Source: Chloroflexota bacterium (GTDB lineage Bacteria > Chloroflexota > FW602-bin22 > JACPRP01). From it: a DNA stretch of 12,820 nucleotides. Positions within the stretch are counted from its first letter, which is position 1, and every line of letters begins with the position of its first letter. Where the stretch lies: assembly GCA_016210495.1 (NCBI GenBank), contig JACQUC010000099.1, forward strand, positions 1 through 12,820. The letters run 5' to 3'. This document shows positions 6,846-12,820 of the stretch, piece after piece. Made by a program: the position numbers and the translations under genes. The notes below the pieces were generated by a model. That model saw only the letters and a program-made list of their open reading frames with translations, did not search any database and had not been told where the DNA came from.

Positions 6846-9005
6846 CTAACCCGGCACGGACCAAGGTTCCCAAGCCCTTTGCAGCACCTCGACGCTGGCC
6901 CGTCGAGCGATGACATCCCATCGTGTCTGGTCGCCATCCCGCCAGAAATGGAGGTCGAGCTTATCTCGCCCGACCCTTAGCCCCCGGAGCGTTAGGTCTG
7001 GCAGCCAGTCGGGAAGCTGAGGATCTACGTAGAGACGATTGTTGGGCGCATCCGCTTGCAAACCCAGTATCGCTTGCAGCAAATGGAAGATGGTTCCAGC
7101 AGCCCAAGCCTGAGGTACGTTTGCCCCCAGGTACTGCACGGGAAATGCGCCTGGTCTTCGTTCGGTACCGGCATAGAGCTCCGGCAGGCGGTAGCTCGCG
7201 AAGCATCTGGATGCCTCCACAATGTCCTTGGCCACCCGCCCAGCTTCGTTGGCGAACCCGTAGCGCTTGAAGCCCATAGCAATAATGCCATTGTCGTGGG
7301 GCCAGACCGACCCCCTCTGGTAGGAGAAAGGATTGTAGGCAGGATTCCGCGAGGAAAGCGTCCGGATTCCCCAGCCCGACCACATGTCGGGCTCGAAAAG
7401 ACGCTTGACGACACGGGCTGCGCGCTCGGGGCTAGCGATGCCGCTCCAAAGGCAGTGCCCGGGGTTCGATGCGATGGTTCTTATCGGCTTCTTATCAGGG
7501 TCGAGCCCGAAGGCGTAGAAGCCCATGTCTTCGCACCAGAAGCGCTCCTCGAAACGGGCCTGCAGCTTGGCGGCTTTCTTTCGTAGCTCGCGGGCACGCT
7601 CGGGCTTGCCAAGCGCATCAAAGATCTCGGCAGTACGCAGCCAGGCGTCAAACGTGTAACCCTGCAGCTCGCACAGTGCTTTCGGCTGTTTCACCTGGCT
7701 GCCATCCGGATATACGACAGCATCGCCGGCGTCCTTCCACCCCATGTTCTCGTAGCCGTTAGAGGAGTACGTCTTGTACTCCTGGAATCCGTCGCCGTCC
7801 AGATCGCCGTAGCGGTCTATCCAATCCAAGCAGCAGAGCGCCACGTCATGGTAGTCGTGGAGAAGAGCCGCGTCTCCCATCCATTTCCAGGCTTCGTGCC
7901 ACGCGATCAGGTATAGAATGGTGGCATCGGCCGTGCCGTAATATGGCGAGTGCGGCACCTTGTGGAAATGCGCCAGTTCGCCTACGCGCAGCTCGTGCAG
8001 GATTTTGCCCGGCTGGGCATCACGCCAGTCATCCTTTTCTGTAGCCTGGTACTGAGCAAGCACCTTCAGGGCGCCGCACGCAAAGGTACAATCTACCATC
8101 ATATTCTGAAGACTGACGACGAGGCTGTCGCGGCCGAAGATGGTCACGAACCAGGGCACCCCAGCAGCAGCCAGCCAGATGTGTGGCCCGGAAGCCTGAT
8201 CGTATAAACGCAACGCACCCATGTCTTCCACCGACTGACAGTACAGACGGCACGCGTCCTCGTTGGTGGAGGTGATCTGCGTCACGGTATCCCGCCATTC
8301 GCGCTGAAGCCGGTCCAAGTCTGTCTCAACCCGCTTGTCGTAGCAACCGTATATCGGCGCGCGTACGCGGTCGCCTTCGACGAGCATGAAGAAACAGCAG
8401 GAGTGCCAGGAAGCACCTGGCGCCAGCTCGACTTCGAAGGTGATGCGACCGTTGGCGTAGTATGGGGGCGAATCGTTGTTGAGCAAACGGTAAATCAGCC
8501 CTCGCCTGAAGTCGCGATTGGCGTACGAAACGCGAAGCTCGCCGCGTTCCTTGTCCCATATCGTCTCGATACGTCCCCGGCGAACGAGCCTGTGCGATTT
8601 CACCTCGAAAAGATCGGCAAAGTCCGAGCGCACCGCGATCTCAAGGTTGAACTGGACTGACCCGAGTGAGTAGTTGGTAATATCGAGATCTTCGTGTACA
8701 CCCTCCCCCACAGTTCGACTGATAACAAGACCGAGCGATCCACCTCGGATCTCGCCCGTCTCTGTGAAAAACTGGGGGTTCGTAAGGTAGATTCGTTCAG
8801 CGTAGTAGGCCGTTGCACTTGACGTCAGCCTGGTCCAAGGCACGTCGTTGGCGAAGATTTCGTAGTAGCTTACGAACCGGGTATCGCCAGCGAAAAGGCC
8901 GTGATCGCTGCCTGCGGCGATGAAGCCGTTCAGATCGGTAACGATAAAGGTACTGCCCTGGTTAATGCTGAGCACTGGCGGTCCGACGGTAATTCCGACA
9001 GGCAT
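6846..9005 (-). CDS. Amylo-alpha-1,6-glucosidase / glycogen debranching-type enzyme
   Basis: A 719-residue enzyme of the bacterial GDE_N_bis plus GDE_C layout. Residues 1-220 form the N-terminal beta domain, with the early motif FIVTDLNGFIAAGSDHGLFAGDTRF cut here to its core DHGLFAGDTRF. The (alpha/alpha)6 catalytic region has WFVTIFGRDSL, SPYYGTADATILYL, NPGHCLWSGIA, MWSGWGIRTLSS and YQRGSVWPHDNGIIAMG. Such proteins are annotated as debranching enzymes acting on alpha-1,6 branches of glycogen; related members hydrolyse other glycosides, so the substrate is not certain. No signal peptide is visible. The ATG at 9005 has AGGAGA 8 bases upstream. It lies 152 bp behind the anti-sigma gene on the same strand, too far to assume co-transcription. 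It is a different subtype from the IS-broken debranching gene at 1109-1540. Confidence 0.9.
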   Translation of the reverse strand: MPVGITVGPPVLSINQGSTFIVTDLNGFIAAGSDHGLFAGDTRFVSYYEIFANDVPWTRLTSSATAYYAERIYLTNPQFFTETGEIRGGSLGLVISRTVGEGVHEDLDITNYSLGSVQFNLEIAVRSDFADLFEVKSHRLVRRGRIETIWDKERGELRVSYANRDFRRGLIYRLLNNDSPPYYANGRITFEVELAPGASWHSCCFFMLVEGDRVRAPIYGCYDKRVETDLDRLQREWRDTVTQITSTNEDACRLYCQSVEDMGALRLYDQASGPHIWLAAAGVPWFVTIFGRDSLVVSLQNMMVDCTFACGALKVLAQYQATEKDDWRDAQPGKILHELRVGELAHFHKVPHSPYYGTADATILYLIAWHEAWKWMGDAALLHDYHDVALCCLDWIDRYGDLDGDGFQEYKTYSSNGYENMGWKDAGDAVVYPDGSQVKQPKALCELQGYTFDAWLRTAEIFDALGKPERARELRKKAAKLQARFEERFWCEDMGFYAFGLDPDKKPIRTIASNPGHCLWSGIASPERAARVVKRLFEPDMWSGWGIRTLSSRNPAYNPFSYQRGSVWPHDNGIIAMGFKRYGFANEAGRVAKDIVEASRCFASYRLPELYAGTERRPGAFPVQYLGANVPQAWAAGTIFHLLQAILGLQADAPNNRLYVDPQLPDWLPDLTLRGLRVGRDKLDLHFWRDGDQTRWDVIARRASVEVLQRAWEPWSVPG

Positions 9006-9067
9006 AGTTTTGGTCTCCTGATACTCCAGAAGCGAGTCGCGGGAACGACAGCCTGGAAGACGAAGAA

Positions 9068-9091
9068 CTTTAGCGCCTTAGCCCTTTAGCA
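9068..9091 (-). repeat. Three tandem 8-bp repeats before the debranching gene
   Basis: CTTTAGCG, CCTTAGCC and CTTTAGCA follow one another with an exact 8-bp period on the plus strand. They share the core TTAGC and sit in the 152-bp gap between the anti-sigma gene and the debranching gene. They could be an operator for the latter or chance; no further copies were seen nearby. Confidence 0.45.
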
Positions 9092-9157
9092 TAGCCGGCT
9101 GACGCAAGCAATCGCCAAATCGATCTGCTCATAACTCGCCTCCAATTCTCGGCCCCA

Positions 9158-9415
9158 TCACGTCCTCGTCGTCGGCCAAAGCCGGCGGATTCGCTCGCGG
9201 AGACTCGGCGGTGCAGAGTCACTTTGGGCAGCGTTATTGACCAGACGCCGCAAGCCTGCCTCGAAGCGAAATCGCATGCGGCAGTTCTCACAGGCTTCCA
9301 AATGCTGCTGGACCTCTGTGATCTCGTGGTCGGATAGCTCGCGGTCGAGGTAGCGGTGCATCCGACGCTCTGCTTCTTTGCAGTCGATCATCCGGACTCC
9401 ATTGTGCTTATTCAT
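9158..9415 (-). CDS. rsrA: RsrA-like redox-sensing zinc anti-sigma factor
   Basis: An 85-residue cytoplasmic zinc anti-sigma (ZAS) protein, expected to bind and silence the sigma factor encoded just upstream until oxidation expels zinc. It carries HLEACENC, the H-x3-C-x2-C signature, as His38, Cys42 and Cys45, plus Cys12. These fall one residue from the RsrA positions His37, Cys41, Cys44 and Cys11, where Cys11 and a motif Cys form the redox-trigger disulfide. The acidic DRELSDHE turn also fits. The start at 9415 is supported by AAGGAGATGG upstream and by a 4-base ATGA overlap with the sigma gene stop, implying coupled translation and matched dose. It is shorter than RsrA. There is no membrane segment, so it should be a soluble thiol sensor and not an envelope-stress sensor. 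Confidence 0.9.
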   Translation of the reverse strand: MNKHNGVRMIDCKEAERRMHRYLDRELSDHEITEVQQHLEACENCRMRFRFEAGLRRLVNNAAQSDSAPPSLRERIRRLWPTTRT

Positions 9416-10041
9416 AGCGATCCATCTCCTTTGGCGTAGCCTGCCTCTCTAGCGTATTGCCAGAGGCTACGCTGCAGAAGCTTTCTTCCCCGCGACAGCC
9501 GCGACATCACCGTACCCATAGGCACGCCTGTTATCTCGGCGATCTCTTTGTAACCGAATCCCTCCGCGTCGTGCAGCAGCACCGCCAGTCGAAACTGCTC
9601 GGGCACCTCCTCGAGTGCCCGCTTGACGTCGACGTCGATGAATCCCGCAAGCGCTTGATCCTCCGCGCTCTCCGAAAGGTTGCTACCTTGACCGACTGCC
9701 AGTCGATTGTAGATGTAGTATTCCTCGACGTCGTCCAGCGAGCTTGCTTCCGATTGCCTTGCGTCCTTCCGATACAGGTTAAGAAACGTGTTCGTTAGGA
9801 TCTTGAACAGCCAGGCCCGCAGATTTGTGCCGGACTCGAACTTGTCGGCAAAGCGGAAAGCCTTGACATAGGTTTCCTGCACCAGATCCTCCGCGTCCTG
9901 CGGTCTGCGAGTCATTCGCAATGCCACGCGGTAAAGCGCGTCGAGGTGGCCTAGCGCATCTTCTTCGAAACGGGCTGCATCTTCCTCCGTCCATTCCCGC
10001 CTGGGCGATCCTGCCAGGCGGTTGAACCAGCGACGAAGCAT
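9412..10041 (-). CDS. sigR: ECF RNA polymerase sigma factor, SigR/SigH type
   Basis: A 209-residue group-4 sigma factor. Region 2 holds [20 protein letters not shown], then [33 protein letters not shown], the SigR-type region 2.3-2.4 with the characteristic GTNLRAWL. Region 4 holds [22 protein letters not shown], then [18 protein letters not shown], closely following Streptomyces SigR and mycobacterial SigH. It should direct polymerase to GGAAT-N18/19-GTT promoters during thiol-oxidative stress; two such motifs occur in this window. I prefer ATG 10041 because AGGAGG lies 10 bases upstream. ATG 10095 (227 aa) is possible, 16 bases after the glutaredoxin stop, with only a weak AAGG. The next gene is the RsrA-like anti-sigma factor, overlapping by 4 bases. 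Confidence 0.93.
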   Translation of the reverse strand: MLRRWFNRLAGSPRREWTEEDAARFEEDALGHLDALYRVALRMTRRPQDAEDLVQETYVKAFRFADKFESGTNLRAWLFKILTNTFLNLYRKDARQSEASSLDDVEEYYIYNRLAVGQGSNLSESAEDQALAGFIDVDVKRALEEVPEQFRLAVLLHDAEGFGYKEIAEITGVPMGTVMSRLSRGRKLLQRSLWQYAREAGYAKGDGSL

Positions 10042-10111
10042 CCTTGCCAAACCTCCTGGGATAGGTCGGGAACGGCCAATTCCGTCCCGACCCATCTTGC
10101 CTTGCCTTCGA

Positions 10112-10351
10112 TCAAGCGGTTTTCAGCAGCCTCTCCAGCCGCGCGCGATCGAAGCCGACGATTAGCGTTCCGTCTATCTCGATGACCGGCACCGAGTACT
10201 GGTTTGTGCGGCGCACCACCTCCAGGGCGGCTCCCTCGTCGTTAGAAACGTCCACTTCCTGGTATTCTACACCATTCTCCGCCAGAAAGCGCTTCGTCTG
10301 TTGACAGTAGCCGCAAGTTGGCGTGGTATACACAATTACTTTTCGATTCAT
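10112..10351 (-). CDS. Glutaredoxin-family protein (CGYC active site)
   Basis: A 79-residue thioredoxin-fold thiol-disulfide oxidoreductase of the NrdH/mycoredoxin/YruB-like small glutaredoxin group. The active site is Cys13-Gly-Tyr-Cys16 in [10 protein letters not shown], and cis-Pro55 sits in SVPVIEIDG, ending [13 protein letters not shown]. It should reduce mixed disulfides in the cytoplasm; whether its electrons come from glutathione, another low-molecular-weight thiol or thioredoxin reductase cannot be told. CGYC is also the mycoredoxin-1 motif, whose gene belongs to the SigR/SigH regulon in actinomycetes. The ATG at 10351 has GGAGAT 6 bases upstream. It lies 45 bp behind the membrane-protein gene and just before the sigma gene, so it is most likely a member of the self-activated redox operon. 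Confidence 0.93.
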   Translation of the reverse strand: MNRKVIVYTTPTCGYCQQTKRFLAENGVEYQEVDVSNDEGAALEVVRRTNQYSVPVIEIDGTLIVGFDRARLERLLKTA

Positions 10352-10396
10352 TGCTGCATCTCCTCATTTGTGGCGTCGCTCCTGGGGGCGATGCCC

Positions 10397-10918
10397 TTAC
10401 TTGGCTTGTGTGCGCCCGTAGACGGCCCCGACAACGACGCCGTACACGATGTGGGCTATCAAACTGCCCAGCGGGGCCATAATGGTCCCCATACCGGCCA
10501 GGAAGAAGCCCGGGGCGGGCATCATGCCCGAGCGAACCATCGGATGGACCAGGGCCATCATCGGCATTACGACGACCATTGCCATGAGCCATGGCACCAG
10601 GCTATAGACAGCGCCCTTCAGCCAACCTTCGCCCGGCAACCATCGCTCGAACAAGTAAACGTAGCCCAAAGCCAGGACGACGCCGATCATAAAGTGCATG
10701 ATCATACCTGGCACGAAGGCTGCCGCGGGATCGGCGACGAACATCGTGCCCAGCATCGTGGCGATGTCCATTTTGGGGATGCCCATCACCGGTCCAAGGT
10801 AAGCAAGCACGGTGAAAGCGACTGTTCCCACCACGCCCGCGAGCGCTGCGCGAATAGCGTCGACGCCTGCACCTGTGCTAATGGACTGGCCCGCAATTGA
10901 ATGAGTTCTCTCTGCCAT
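10397..10918 (-). CDS. Met-rich four-helix membrane protein, first gene of the redox operon
   Basis: A 173-residue integral membrane protein of unknown function. Four helices are visible: AALAGVVGTVAFTVLAYLG, FVPGMIMHFMIGVVLALGYV, YSLVPWLMAMVVVMPMMALV and MAPLGSLIAHIVYGVVVGAV. The VMGIPKMDIATMLGTM loop resembles the DUF6789-like small membrane proteins; I hold that family name loosely. Methionine is unusually common, especially in the stretch around VMPMMALVHPMVRSGMM, and two His lie in or near helices, which could point to metal or oxidant handling but is only suggestive. I chose ATG 10918 (AAGGAGA 6 bases upstream); the open frame to 11023 runs through the promoter. It is the first gene after the SigR-type promoter and is followed by glutaredoxin, sigma and anti-sigma genes. 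The truncated gene at 3565 looks like a relative. Confidence 0.8.
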   Translation of the reverse strand: MAERTHSIAGQSISTGAGVDAIRAALAGVVGTVAFTVLAYLGPVMGIPKMDIATMLGTMFVADPAAAFVPGMIMHFMIGVVLALGYVYLFERWLPGEGWLKGAVYSLVPWLMAMVVVMPMMALVHPMVRSGMMPAPGFFLAGMGTIMAPLGSLIAHIVYGVVVGAVYGRTQAK

Positions 10919-10984
10919 TGAATTCTCCTTGTCATTTGTTATGAGCCAGTCGAGTCTTACCGACTTCTCTGGCCTTCCATTTCT

Positions 10985-11014
10985 TACAACAAGAACACGG
11001 TCCCTTTTATTCCC
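10985..11014 (-). promoter_or_regulatory. SigR-type ECF promoter for the redox operon
   Basis: On the minus strand GGGAATAAA (11014-11006) and GTTGTA (10990-10985) are 15 bases apart, giving exactly GGAAT-N18-GTT, the SigR/SigH consensus. A start near 10979 would give a leader of about 60 bases before the membrane-protein ATG at 10918. Because the operon encodes the sigma factor itself, this is probably an autoregulatory promoter. The same 15 defined bases recur at 6512-6542. Confidence 0.8.
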
Positions 11015-11364
11015 GAACAGCACTTTTGTACGCCAGGCTGTATGAGTTTGCTCGGGACCACGGGCTATTTGGCCCGCTGCACCGGCGTCTCTTCGAGGCT
11101 TACTTTCAAGAACAGGACAACATCGGCGACCTTGAGGTACTGATCGGCCTGGGCAAGGAGGTTGGCTTGGACGGGACGGAGTTGCGTCAGGCGCTGGTCG
11201 AGCACGTCTTCACGGGGCGGCTCGAAGAGACGTCCCGCGAGGCGCTGCGACTGGGTGTGACCGGCACTCCAACCCTCTTCGTCGGGAAGGAAACGGTGGT
11301 CGGCGCCCAGCCGTACGAAGTCTTCCGGCAAGCCGCAGAGCTGGCTGGCGCAAGGCGCCGCTGA
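11008..11364 (+). pseudogene. FrnE/DsbA-like oxidoreductase, C-terminal fragment
   Basis: The frame encodes the C-terminal half of a DsbA-family protein of the FrnE type: HRRLFEAYFQEQDNIGD, an ELRQALVEHVFTGRLEE helix, then LGVTGTPTLFVGKETVVGAQPYEVFRQA. The conserved cis-Pro loop (TGTPTLFV) and the AQPYEVFRQA end are typical. Complete proteins have over 200 residues and begin with a thioredoxin-fold strand and a CPWC-type active site; both are absent. Family-like sequence begins near 11008 (SRTALLYARLYEFA) and upstream there is only the promoter region of the divergent operon, with a stop at 10942. A TTG at 11026 could start a 112-residue remnant, but no good Shine-Dalgarno site precedes it. 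I therefore call a 5'-truncated gene. A thiol oxidoreductase next to a thiol-stress operon suggests it was once part of that neighbourhood. Confidence 0.78.
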
Positions 11365-11431
11365 CGAAGGTGTTGCGGAGCAGCGGAAACGACGGCGCGG
11401 GCAAACGGCGTGTCTCATACCTGGAGTGAGG

Positions 11432-11482
11432 CGCCCGACGCCCGGCCACACGGCAGCGCGGAAACCGGGGCCGGGCAGGGCG
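11432..11482. terminator. GC-rich hairpin between convergent genes
   Basis: CGCCC-GAC-GCCCGGCC (11432-11447) pairs with GGCCGGGC-A-GGGCG (11469-11482): an 8-bp perfect stem plus 5 more pairs beyond a small internal loop, with a 21-base loop. It lies between the ends of the FrnE fragment (11364) and the cytochrome gene (11496), so it may terminate both. There is no T run, so it is not a textbook intrinsic terminator. Confidence 0.5.
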
Positions 11483-11495
11483 TTGTCCCAGACGA

Positions 11496-12815
11496 CTACT
11501 TCAATTCTTCGAGGAAAGCCACCAGGTTATCGATGTCAGACGGCGAGAGCTTCAACTTATCAGGCGATGGCATCACTGGCTGATACCCGGGCACCACGTA
11601 GGCCAGCGGGTCTTCGATGGACTGGCGAATGTAGGTCACGTCGCTGCGCGAGCCTATGCCAGTCAGTTCCGGCCCCACCTTGCCACCCGAGCCTTTCACG
11701 GTATGGCAGCCGATGCACCCCACCGCAGCGAACTTCTTCTCGCCTTCAGCCGCGGATCCCAAGTTCGCACTCGTCGCTGAATCTGCGGCCGACGTTTCGG
11801 TGGGCATAGGCGCCTGCACCGGAGCGGCAGCGGGAGAAGCCGTTTCCTGAGCTGAAGTCGCGGGCGCGGCCGAATCGCCGCAACCAGGCGCCTTCGTCGG
11901 CATGAAGTCGAAAGCGATGCCCGGGTTGAACCTCATCCCCATCATATCGATTTCATCCACCGCTATGTGCCGTAGCCAGTAGCCTTCGTCGCCGGGCGCT
12001 CCGCCGTGGCCAGCGTCCACCGTCGGCGCATCGAAGCGGTGGAAGTGAACGTATCCCGTGTGACCACCCGCGGGCTGGTCCTCGGCGCAGAATCTCCCGC
12101 GCACGCCGTCGCCCACGAATAACAGCTTCTTACTCGGGTCCGTGACAGGCTTGTCAAAATGCAAGAAGCTGACGCGGCCACCGTCCACTTCCACCCAGAC
12201 GTGGTCGGGCAAAGGCGGGTTGAAGGGCCGCTCGTTAACCCATTTGCCTCCCAGCCCGCTGGGCGCTGCCGTGGGCATAAACATCATGTCGATGCCTGGC
12301 TCGACCTTCATTCCCATCATTTCAAACTCGCTTACCGCGATATGCTGCAGCCAGTAGCCTTCGTCACCGGGGGCGCCGCCGTGGCCCGCCTCCACCGTCG
12401 GGGCCTTCAAACGATGGAAATGAGTGAAACCTGTGGTGCCCCCATCCGGCTGGTCTTCGGCCAGGAACCTACCCTTAACGCCTACTCCGACGTAAAGCAA
12501 CTTCGTGGCCTCGGCCACCGGCTTGTCGAAGTGGAGGAAGAGCAGGCGATTGGCTCCCACGTCCAAGAACAGGTGATCCGGCAAGGGAGGGTCAAACGGC
12601 CAGTCGTTGCGGAAGTTCTCGACGGGCAGACCGGCCAAGACAACCTCATCGCCGCCGCTCAGATCCGAGGTTTGCACTTGAAGTGCCGTGGAATGAGCCT
12701 CTTTCTCGGCCAGGGCGGTAGAGGCGCCCCAGCCACTCTCCAAACCAACTATGCTTGCGGTTCCCGTCAGCACGAGGGCTGCAACAAGCACAAGTAGCGT
12801 CACCCGTTTCCTCAC
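11496..12815 (-). CDS. Secreted protein: duplicated His-rich domain fused to cytochrome c
   Basis: A 439-residue exported protein. Residues 1-37 form a Sec signal (RKR, then a hydrophobic run, cleavage likely after ALA). Residues 68-191 and 192-316 are two copies of one domain sharing PPLPDH, FLHFDKPV, GRFxAEDQP, HFHR, APTVxAGHGGAPGDEGYWL, HIAV, MMGM and FMPT. Six His match between copies (81/205, 95/219, 132/257, 134/259, 145/270, 158/283), suggesting metal binding. An Ala/Pro/Ser-rich linker follows, then a class-I cytochrome c domain with CIGCH (Cys367, Cys370, His371) and probable axial Met415 in QPVMPSP. It should act outside the membrane in electron transfer; I do not recognise the repeated domain. 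The GTG start at 12815 directly precedes the signal peptide, but only 5 bases upstream are visible, so the ribosome site and promoter cannot be judged. Confidence 0.85.
   Translation of the reverse strand: MRKRVTLLVLVAALVLTGTASIVGLESGWGASTALAEKEAHSTALQVQTSDLSGGDEVVLAGLPVENFRNDWPFDPPLPDHLFLDVGANRLLFLHFDKPVAEATKLLYVGVGVKGRFLAEDQPDGGTTGFTHFHRLKAPTVEAGHGGAPGDEGYWLQHIAVSEFEMMGMKVEPGIDMMFMPTAAPSGLGGKWVNERPFNPPLPDHVWVEVDGGRVSFLHFDKPVTDPSKKLLFVGDGVRGRFCAEDQPAGGHTGYVHFHRFDAPTVDAGHGGAPGDEGYWLRHIAVDEIDMMGMRFNPGIAFDFMPTKAPGCGDSAAPATSAQETASPAAAPVQAPMPTETSAADSATSANLGSAAEGEKKFAAVGCIGCHTVKGSGGKVGPELTGIGSRSDVTYIRQSIEDPLAYVVPGYQPVMPSPDKLKLSPSDIDNLVAFLEELK
11868..12242 (-). repeat. Second copy of the His-rich domain (residues 192-316)
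   Basis: Directly follows the first copy, about 125 codons, with His205, His219, His257, His259, His270 and His283 at matching places. It gains a Cys (GRFCAEDQP) where the first copy has Leu. Confidence 0.8.
12243..12614 (-). repeat. First copy of the His-rich domain (residues 68-191)
   Basis: Intragenic repeat unit, about 124 codons, carrying His81, His95, His132, His134, His145 and His158. DNA similarity to the second copy is visible, for example in the GGxGxxCCGCCGTGGCC stretch near 12370-12384, so the duplication is still evident at nucleotide level. Confidence 0.8.
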
Positions 12816-12820
12816 AATTC

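Noticed and set aside
9070..9291. Minus-strand frame between the anti-sigma and debranching genes
   Set aside because: Mostly an alternative frame of the anti-sigma gene; its SAGYAKGLRR end resembles the sigma factor's EAGYAKG end, but this seems to be chance.
10079..10083. Another GGAAT (minus strand) just upstream of the sigma gene
   Set aside because: There is no GTT at 18 or 19 bases downstream, so it does not complete the ECF promoter motif. Other GGAAT copies I found in the window also lacked the partner.
12159..12797. Plus-strand open frame of 212 codons opposite the cytochrome gene
   Set aside because: Antisense to both His-rich repeats; its length follows from the codon use of the real gene.

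Overview
The window is a 12.8 kb piece of a bacterial chromosome, moderately GC-rich, with densely packed genes and good Shine-Dalgarno sites. The mix suggests a free-living aerobic soil, sediment or hot-spring lineage: SigR/RsrA-type redox regulation, a Tat-exported multicopper oxidase, a secreted cytochrome c, GH15 and glycogen-debranching enzymes, and a small four-helix membrane protein of a type common in Chloroflexota and Actinobacteriota. Chloroflexota or a relative is my best guess, held weakly.

Layout. (1) 1-1110: an IS630-family insertion sequence. It separates a glycogen debranching enzyme gene from its 5' part, which should lie left of the window; only the C-terminal fragment remains (1109-1540). 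(2) 1530-3500: a complete GH15 glucoamylase-type gene, overlapping that fragment by 11 bp. (3) 3500-4270: a scar. A small membrane-protein gene loses its homology abruptly and runs into the 3' end of a convergent four-helix membrane-protein gene. (4) 4361-6409 (-): a Tat-exported three-domain multicopper oxidase, preceded by a 436-bp non-coding stretch. (5) 6846-9005 (-): a second, intact amylo-alpha-1,6-glucosidase-type enzyme. (6) 9158-10918 (-): a redox operon of a Met-rich membrane protein, a CGYC glutaredoxin, an ECF sigma factor of SigR type and its RsrA-like zinc anti-sigma factor. (7) 11008-11364 (+): the C-terminal fragment of a FrnE/DsbA-like oxidoreductase. (8) 11496-12815 (-): a secreted protein with two tandem copies of a His-rich domain of about 125 residues that I do not recognise, joined by a linker to a C-terminal cytochrome c domain.

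How it fits together. The most striking non-coding signal is a two-part motif, GGGAATAAA then 15 or 16 bases then GTTGTA, found once upstream of the redox operon (10985-11014) and once upstream of the multicopper oxidase (6512-6542). It contains the SigR/SigH consensus GGAAT-N18/19-GTT. I infer that the sigma factor drives its own operon and also a copper oxidase about 3.5 kb away, which would link cytoplasmic thiol stress to an exported oxidase. The carbohydrate genes (GH15, two debranching genes) form a second theme of alpha-glucan breakdown; one of them is broken by the IS.
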